DNA from: Ambrosia x helenae
Lineage: Eukaryota; Streptophyta; Magnoliopsida; Asterales; Asteraceae
Direction of reading: 5' to 3'
Length of the DNA: 64,000 nt
Assembly (NCBI GenBank): GCA_030844895.1
Contig: CM061233.1
Coordinates: 90,667,563 to 90,731,562, forward strand
A program made the translations under genes and the position numbers. This document shows, piece by piece, positions 57,895-64,000 of this stretch. The notes under the pieces were generated by a model that worked only from the letters and a program-made list of their open reading frames with translations, was not told the origin of the DNA and made no database searches. The stretch's first letter is position 1. Each line of letters begins with the position of its first letter.

Positions 57895-60075
57895 TTGAAT
57901 AGCATTTGGTATGTTGATAGTGGAGGCTCGATGCACATGACAGGATGCATATACCTAATAAGCAATTTTATCAGTCAAAGAGAAGGATCTGTGTCCTTTG
58001 GAAACAATGCCAAGGGATATGTGCTAGGACATGGCAATGTATCCTCTGATAAAATACAATTTAACAAGGTCAATCTGGTTGAAAACTTGGAATACAACTT
58101 GCTTAGCCTATCTCAAATGTGTGACAAGGGATATTCTTCCTTTTTCACCAAAACAGCATGCAAGATCGTATCACCAGAAGGCCAAAAGTTGATAGAGAAG
58201 ATTATTGAAGATCATACTTTGCTGCTAGCCAAAAGATGTGGCAATGTCTATGCAGTGGACATTGAAAAAGACAAAGTATTGAACAACACTGCTTGTTTCT
58301 TCTTAAGAGCATCAACTTCTGAAACTGATCTCTGGCATAGGAGACTTGGCCATGTGAACTTTAAAACCATAAATAAAGTCACAAAAATGGGCTTGGTCAG
58401 AGGTCTACCTTTGAAGGAATAGCAGTGTAAAGAAAACTGTGTTTCCTGTCTTAAAGGTAAACAACATAAGTCCTCCTATAAGTCTATTGAAGAATCAAAA
58501 ACAAATGCATGTCTTCAACTACTCCATATGGACTTATTTGGACCAGTCAAGATTATGAGCCTGGTAAGAAGAAGTACTGGTTGGTCATCATTGATGACTA
58601 CTCAAGATTTACATGGGTCTTCTTCTTATACTCCAAGGATGAGGCAGCTGATATTATCAAGTTCTTCATTCTACTAGTAGAGAAACAATTCTCTCTCTCT
58701 GTCAAAGTCATCAGGAGTGACAATGGGACAGAGTTCAGGAACAAAACTCTGAATGAATTCTGTTTGTCTAAAGGGATTGTTAGACATTTCAGCATTCCTG
58801 GAACTCCTGAACAAAATGGCGTTGTAGAAAGAAAGAACAGAACATTAATTGAAGCAGCTAGAACCATGTTAGCTGATTCAAGCCTACCATTGTATTTTTG
58901 GGTTGAAGTAGTCAACACAGCTTGTTATGTTCAAAACAGAGTCCTTGTCAATAAAAGACATTCCAAAACTGCTTATGAAGTTATTCATGGTATAAAGCCT
59001 CTTATCTCTTTTTTCAGGGCTTTTGGATGTCAATGTTTCATTCTAAACATCAAAGACTCTATTTCAATGTTTGCTGCAAAAGTTGATTCAGGTTATTTTC
59101 TTGGTTATTCTTCCACTAGAAAAGCCTACAAGGTTTTTAATTCAAGAACCAAGATAGTAGAAGAAACACTGAATGTCAAGTTTAATGAGTCAAAACAAAC
59201 TCTCATTCCAGCACAACCTGCTGAACTCTTTGACCTTGACAGTTTTCATTTCAGACTTGAAAAGACTGTTAGATCATCTAAGCCCACTTATTATGGTGAT
59301 CAAGAGTTCTATGATGATAGTCCTTCACCATGGACTCCAAACACGGTCATTAAATCAACTTTTAAACCATTAGAAGTTTTAAAAACTTCTACTTCAACAA
59401 CTGTTGATGAACAAATCCAAACTACTGATTCAGCTCCACAGACTCCTGAACCACAACATTCAGTTGAACCAGATATCATCAACCTTAGTGGTTTGTTTGA
59501 AGAAGTTCAAGAGCCATCACAAAGTACAAGGCTACAACAACTAATTGAGCACGGAGATCATCCATTGGATCAAATCATGGGTGATATTGCTTTAGGGGTA
59601 CTTACACAAAACCAGCTTTCCAACTTCTGCTTTTTCTCAGCATTTATATCTTAGTTGGAACCAAAGAAATATCAAGAAGCCCTCAAAGATAACAATTGGG
59701 TTCAAGCTATGCAAGAAGAATTGCTTCAATTCAAGAAGCAACAAGTCTGGGAAATATGTCCCTTACCTCCAAACAAGCTACCAATTGGCACAAGATGGGT
59801 CTTCAGAAACAAACAAGATGAAGCTGGTATGATTATCAAGAACAAGGCAAAACTGGTAGTACAAGGTTATTCACAAGAAGAAGGAATTGACTATGATGAG
59901 ACCTTTGCTCCAATTGCAAGACTTTAAGCCATCAAGTTATTTTTAGCTTATGCAATTTCCAACAAAATTAAAGTTTTTCAAATGGATGTCAAGAGTGCAT
60001 TTTTATATGGAAAAATAAAAGAGGAAGTCTATGTTTGTCAGCCACCTGGGTTTGAAGATCCTTCTCATCCCAAAA
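57895..60075 (+). pseudogene. pol: copia protease, integrase and N-terminal reverse transcriptase
   Basis: Protease motif IWYVDSGGSMHMTG at the start. Pre-integrase LWHRRLGHVNFKTI with CVSCLKGKQH just past an in-frame TAG (58420). A frame shift near 58550 leads to the integrase core with DDE residues in IIDDYSRFTW, SDNGTEF and NGVVERKNR, and a GYSSTRKAY end. After a TAG at 59652 in the same frame comes RVT_2-type reverse transcriptase (IGTRWVFRNK, KLVVQGYSQEEGIDYDETFA, QMDVKSAFLYG), with a TAA at 59925. Homology stops after PPGFEDPSHPKK near 60075, before the YVDD motif. RT core and most of RNase H are absent. Confidence 0.85.
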
Positions 60076-62285
60076 AAGGAAACATAAATGAAATCCATCT
60101 TCCTCGTCAAGGACTCCGGGTATACCGACGTAAGATCCGGCTATTTCCTTTATTCGCCAGCAAGACTTAAAACACAAAAACTCAATCTCCAAAACATACC
60201 AATTAAGGCTCCAAATCAAGAAGCGTAAATCAAGCAATAAATATTACGCGTTCACCTCGTAACCCTTCCCAAAGTGAGTACCAATCACGCCATGAATCAC
60301 ACCTAAACTTCCGCTGAACTTCCATAAACTGAACACACCTCTACACCTTACAAAAAGTCATGTCCTACTAGAACTCATACAACTCGGCGCTAATCAACCT
60401 CCGATCAAAATCCATACCGTCAACACATCACGACCACCCACCGCGGTCGGGGTTAAAATAGAACCACCACACGACCACTACCACTCCGAAACCATAAGCA
60501 CCACTGGTCCAATCCCCACCGCGTGCCACCCTTGATCACCCTTTCTTTTCGCAGAGAACTAGCTTACGACGCTGCCGCTTGGCTCCGGTCAAGCCCCACC
60601 GGTGTCGATACAAACGTCATTAGAGGTAATTAACATATTATCTACTCGTCTTTTCTCCTTAAAACTTTATGACATTAAAACATTTATTGGTGATGTTAAA
60701 AGGATTTTTCTTATAAAAAAAGGGGTTGTGTTTTGGTTTCTGAATGGGGAAGATGAGTTAGTAAAAACTTGAAATGGATTGTTTATCATGCATGTATGCA
60801 TGTATGCATCTCAGTTGAAATGTTTGAAGAAAAAGTCCACTAAACCATTTTAACAAATCCATTGCTCCATGTTTTGTTTAAGTGGTAAAAAAAAATATTC
60901 ACTTTTCCAAATTGTAATAGTAAATTTGATTGTTTAAAATTGTGTAGATATTTAATTTATGATATTTCATTTTATCAGCATTATGAAAATGACTTATATA
61001 TTTGACAATAATGCTTTGAAAGGTTTACTAGGGAAATATTTTAAAAATCACGAAATATCACAGGAGGTTTATTTTAAATATTTTATTCTTTAACATTTCA
61101 TTTAATCGATCTATTATTTCATTTTATACTTAAATCCTTTTAAACCTTGAAACACTTATTTCCAATGGTCGTTATATATGGACCTAAACTCAATTGTTCA
61201 ATTCATAAAAACATTTGGTCAAATAAATTGATATTAATGTTATGTTTCCATCCCCATTCAAATCATTTAGTTAACTATTTTGTTCAATATATCATATGTT
61301 AGTTAAAATTTATCAGATATCAATTTATCATTTTATAAAGTTTGAGAACAAAAAGTTATCATTTTTCGTATGTTCAAAAACAATTGTAAAACTTCAAAAT
61401 TTTAAAAGCCAATTAATTCAAGTCCCTAACTTCTCAATCAATTCTAGAAACCCTGAGTGCCTAATCCTAGAGAACGTACACTCTGAATCCTCCCAGTTTC
61501 AATACCTTTACATTATTCATTTAGGTTGAAGTCGTTGGAGTTCTCTCTTACCTTTGCTCGCTTCATTAGTGGATTTATTTCGCTTTCTAGAGGTGAGTTT
61601 ACATAGCCCCTTTTTCCGTTTTACATTTTGGGGTGAAACATGTTTAAACATTTTATACACTATCATTTACTCATTTTTACATTGTTGAAACTTGTGATTC
61701 AATTACACTATCATTTACTCATTCTATCATTTGACTGTAACAAAAAGACACAGTACAATCATTAACATTGATCAAGCCGCCTGTTTAGATTATAGCGCTA
61801 TAGGTCTGACAAACCCATCCCCCCGCATAAATTCAGGGGTGATCGATAACAGTTACACTTTTACTAACTTGCGAGTTAGGTCTCAGTCGACACAAGGTTT
61901 GATTGTACAAAAGACGCATTGTTACATGTCGGACTCATATTCTATCATTACTCATTATTATACTTCAACTATGATTGCTATACAACATATTGTTTTTAAC
62001 TATATGCAAAACCTATGTATTCTCACCAACTATTTATAATTGACCCCCCCATCTTTCCAACTTAACATGTTTCAGGTTTTATTTTGCTATTGGAAGTTGT
62101 ACAAGTCTTGGAACACATAGGAGCTTTGGACCTAGTTATGCAAACCAAGTTTATGTATTTATAAAATTGTATGACAAATTGTAAAATTGTTTAGTAATAT
62201 TCAACTTCCATTTAGTGCCATGAGCTATTGAACAATCATTAATACGTGACACCTTGATGTTTCCGCCATCGGTTGGGGTGTTACA
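60076..62285 (+). repeat. LTR C2 (3' part certain) and unassigned sequence to its left
   Basis: The right edge is exact: GGTTGGGGTGTTACA at 62285, then copia RNase H. The leader module at 61593-62075 and the A/B-like end block place 61560-62285 in the C-type LTR family. The left limit is unresolved: no TGTAACA or TGTGACA start with a TGAAA flank was found. 60076-60640 is more GC-rich non-coding DNA, and 60640-61450 is AT-rich. Either the LTR is long and truncated at the left, or a deletion removed its start with the copia RT. Confidence 0.55.
61593..62075 (+). other. putative LTR leader intron, family C2 (483 bp)
   Basis: Donor TCTAGAG|GTGAGTTTAC, acceptor AACATGTTTCAG|GTTTT, palindrome TATAGCGCTATA at 61791-61802 followed by AACCCATCCCCCC and GGGGTGAT, which can pair. 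Confidence 0.55.
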
Positions 62286-62392
62286 TGAAACATGTCACAA
62301 CAGCTAATCAAATAGCTGATATATTCACCAAACCCCTTGACACATCAACATTCCAGAGGTTAGTTTCCATGCTTGGAATGCGAAACATTGAG
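62286..62392 (+). pseudogene. pol: copia RNase H C-terminal end
   Basis: Reads KHVTTANQIADIFTKPLD then TFQRLVSMLGMRNIE and stop. ADIFTKPL and LGM are the standard end of copia pol. It is separated from the upstream reverse transcriptase by C2 and a deletion. Confidence 0.85.
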
Positions 62393-62470
62393 TAAACTGT
62401 GTAAGTGTTTTTCATTCTTTTCTGTACAAATTTTACTTTCACTTGCTTGTTTGTTCACTCTGACTCAAAC

Positions 62471-63333
62471 TAGGGGTGAGCATTTGGATAGAACCGACCC
62501 GACCCGATACCCGATTTTCTTAAATATGCAGAACCGATTTCAAACCCTAACTGTAGGTTCAGTTTCGGTCCAGGTGAAGTCGGTTCTTTCGATCCTAAGT
62601 TCCAAAAACCGACCCGATAAAGATTCATTTAAGTCATTTAGTTTCTTGATCGATTAGCTTAAATTTTTTACATGTATGTCATTTTAAATGATGATTATTT
62701 ACTTTGATTTATGGTACGAATAACAAATCTGCATGGTTTCCTACTTTCCTTGTGTCATATTCATCATGTAGTGATAAAGGACAAATGCTCACCCCTACAA
62801 AGCCATAGTGTATTTTTCTATCAATTCCTACTTCCTGAAGTCTTGAGTTGCAAGTTTAGTTTAGTAAATAAAATTTATGAACAATTTTTCTCAACTTAAC
62901 AAAGTGTAATAACATACTGATTACAGATAGTATAATAGTAAGCCTAACAAGTAAAAGATGACTAATTCACATCTCCACAAGCAACAGAAATATTTGTGGT
63001 ACTTCATATCCATATTATAACTTTGCTTTACTACATATACGTGTTACCGACATCAATAATATTTGTTGATGTTAAACGCATTGCATTTTACCATTTTAGA
63101 AAAAGATATTCATCAATGATCATTGCGAATTTTGATAGCACGATTCAAAGTTTTCGGTCAATATATAAGTTTCGGTTTTCCCGGGTTGTAGAACCGACCC
63201 GACCCGATACCCGAAAACGAGTATTTATAAGGACCGAACAAAGAACCGATATTATAAACCCAGTTCGGTTATGTAAAAATTCGGGTCGGTTTTCGGTTTT
63301 TTATTCGGTTCGGTTTGATTTTGCTCACCCCTA
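62471..63333. mobile_element. hAT-type MITE (863 bp)
   Basis: Perfect 12 bp terminal inverted repeats TAGGGGTGAGCA / TGCTCACCCCTA and perfect 8 bp target duplications ACTCAAAC (62463-62470 and 63334-63341). An 8 bp duplication and this terminal repeat are typical of plant hAT elements. No transposase. Subterminal copies of GACCCGACCCGATACCCG at about 62497 and 63196, and inverted GGGTCGG / GGTTCGG words near 63280-63315, could bind transposase. Confidence 0.88.
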
Positions 63334-63341
63334 ACTCAAAC

Positions 63342-63709
63342 CTCTGATTATAAACAAAAAGAGAGAAAAACTACTGATGTACAAAAACATCTGTAAAGGG
63401 AAATATTTCTGAAAAGGAAAATCTGCTGATGATAATAAAATCATCAAAAAATTGATTTTAGGGGTAATTTTTCTCAGTAGTTCAATACTTTTGAAGAACA
63501 AAATAGAAAACTTCTAATGAATAAATATTCATCAGAGGTTCTAGACAAAAAGGGCAAAACAGTATTTTCCTATCATTTTCAGAAGTTTGACCTAAATGGA
63601 CTATTAAACTTTTAAAAACCCTCTTTTCATTATTATCGTTTCAAAAACAAAACTTCCCTCTCTCAAAAACAAAACCTCTCTGAATCTTCCAACTGTTCTA
63701 TCAAAGACA
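63342..63709 (+). other. copia spacer between pol and downstream ORF
   Basis: Non-coding, AT-rich, with repeated CTGATGATAATAAAATCATCA-type words (an imperfect inverted repeat near 63427-63450). Together with 62393-62462 it forms the region between pol and the last ORF once the MITE is removed. Confidence 0.6.
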
Positions 63710-64000
63710 ATGGCTCTAGTTCTTAAACAGGGACACAATCAAAGAGGCTACTTCAAAAAAGCTGAAGCTTGGTCCCAATATGATGAAATCATTGATTTGA
63801 TCGTAAAATCTCAATATTACACGGCGTTCACCATTGACCCACCAATTCATATTGACACTCTGAATGAGTTTTGGGCAAATGTTGAGACTGTTACCAAAGA
63901 TGGTGAAGTCCTTTCCTTGAAGACGAAGATCAAAGGGAAAGAAATGGCGATCACACCTTCTAGCCTGGGAGAAATATTAGGTTTTGATGATGCTAAAGCT
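63710..64000 (+). CDS. copia downstream (3') ORF, partial
   Basis: Open from the ATG at 63710 through 97 codons to the window edge. Visible segments include AWSQYDEIIDLIVKSQYYTA, LNEFWANVETVTKDGEV, KGKEMAITPSSLGEILGF. From memory this resembles the extra ORF found after or fused to pol in copia elements of Asteraceae, sometimes automatically labelled as an envelope-like or longin-like protein; its function is not known. It is the one copia frame here without a visible defect, although only its start is seen. Confidence 0.6.
   Translation, partial: MALVLKQGHNQRGYFKKAEAWSQYDEIIDLIVKSQYYTAFTIDPPIHIDTLNEFWANVETVTKDGEVLSLKTKIKGKEMAITPSSLGEILGFDDAKA

Larger units (their letters stand above)
54422..64000 (+). 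mobile_element. decayed Ty1/copia element (SIRE-like layout), interrupted
   Basis: LTR fragment to 55152, PBS at 55155, gag, protease, integrase, partial reverse transcriptase, RNase H tail at 62286-62392, then a downstream ORF from 63710 that leaves the window. Interrupted by LTR C2 (ends 62285) and a hAT MITE. Multiple stops and frame shifts show it is dead. The additional ORF after pol is the arrangement known for SIRE/Maximus-type copia elements; the lineage call is tentative. Confidence 0.8.

Noticed and set aside
60982..61550. Small open frames left of LTR C2 as a host gene fragment
   Set aside because: AT-rich, short, with no splice-consistent extension and no recognisable domain.

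Overview
The window is plant nuclear DNA made almost entirely of transposable elements. I see no ordinary host gene. Plant Ty3/gypsy lineages (Tekay/Del-like and Tat-like), a Ty1/copia element with an extra 3' ORF, a Helitron, a hAT-type MITE and iMet-type primer sites point to a eudicot. The copia 3' ORF type and general style suggest the sunflower family (Asteraceae); that last step is inference.

Layout, left to right. (1) 1-3616, minus: 5' end of a Tekay-like element E1 (gag start, leader, 2.6 kb LTR), cut by the window edge. (2) 3617-5964, minus: 3' half of a broken Tat-like element T1, whose other half is at 39388-41575. (3) 5965-39387, plus: a 33.4 kb insertion in the additional RNase H of T1, bounded by one TTCAT duplication. 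It is a tandem array of a non-autonomous LTR element (family A: three LTRs, two interiors). (4) Inside the third A LTR, between GTATA duplications, lies a second tandem array (family B, 14451-38338: five LTRs, four interiors). (5) Inside the first B LTR, between TTTAC duplications, lies an apparently intact young Tekay-like element E2 (15739-26230). The nesting order is therefore T1, then A, then B, then E2. (6) 41576-45249, plus: a second Tat-like element T2 lacking reverse transcriptase. (7) 45250-48311, minus: one LTR and part of the interior of family D. (8) 48312-54421: solo LTR C1 (TSD AACAT) carrying a SINE-like piece and a 3.5 kb Helitron, which itself holds a truncated LINE tail. (9) 54422-64000, plus: a decayed copia element with a downstream extra ORF, broken by LTR C2 (ending 62285) and a hAT MITE (62471-63333).

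The most interesting signals cross family lines. Every gypsy-type LTR with its 3' part in the window (E1, E2, A, B, C1, C2, D) holds a 463-483 bp segment bounded by a splice-donor-like GTGAGT and a pyrimidine-rich CAG. In all but D this segment carries a short perfect palindrome, ATAGATCTAT or an ATAGCGCTAT form. I infer a conserved leader intron that may separate translated from packaged RNA. The Tekay-like elements also have an 82 bp gag intron at the same codon phase in both copies; without splicing, gag-pol has no proper start. Other notable signals are the two arrays with single outer TSDs, mutations shared by B units 2-4, a seven-copy W-box cluster before the TATA box of family B, and hairpin-rich blocks at matching positions in the E1 and E2 LTRs but built from different sequence.
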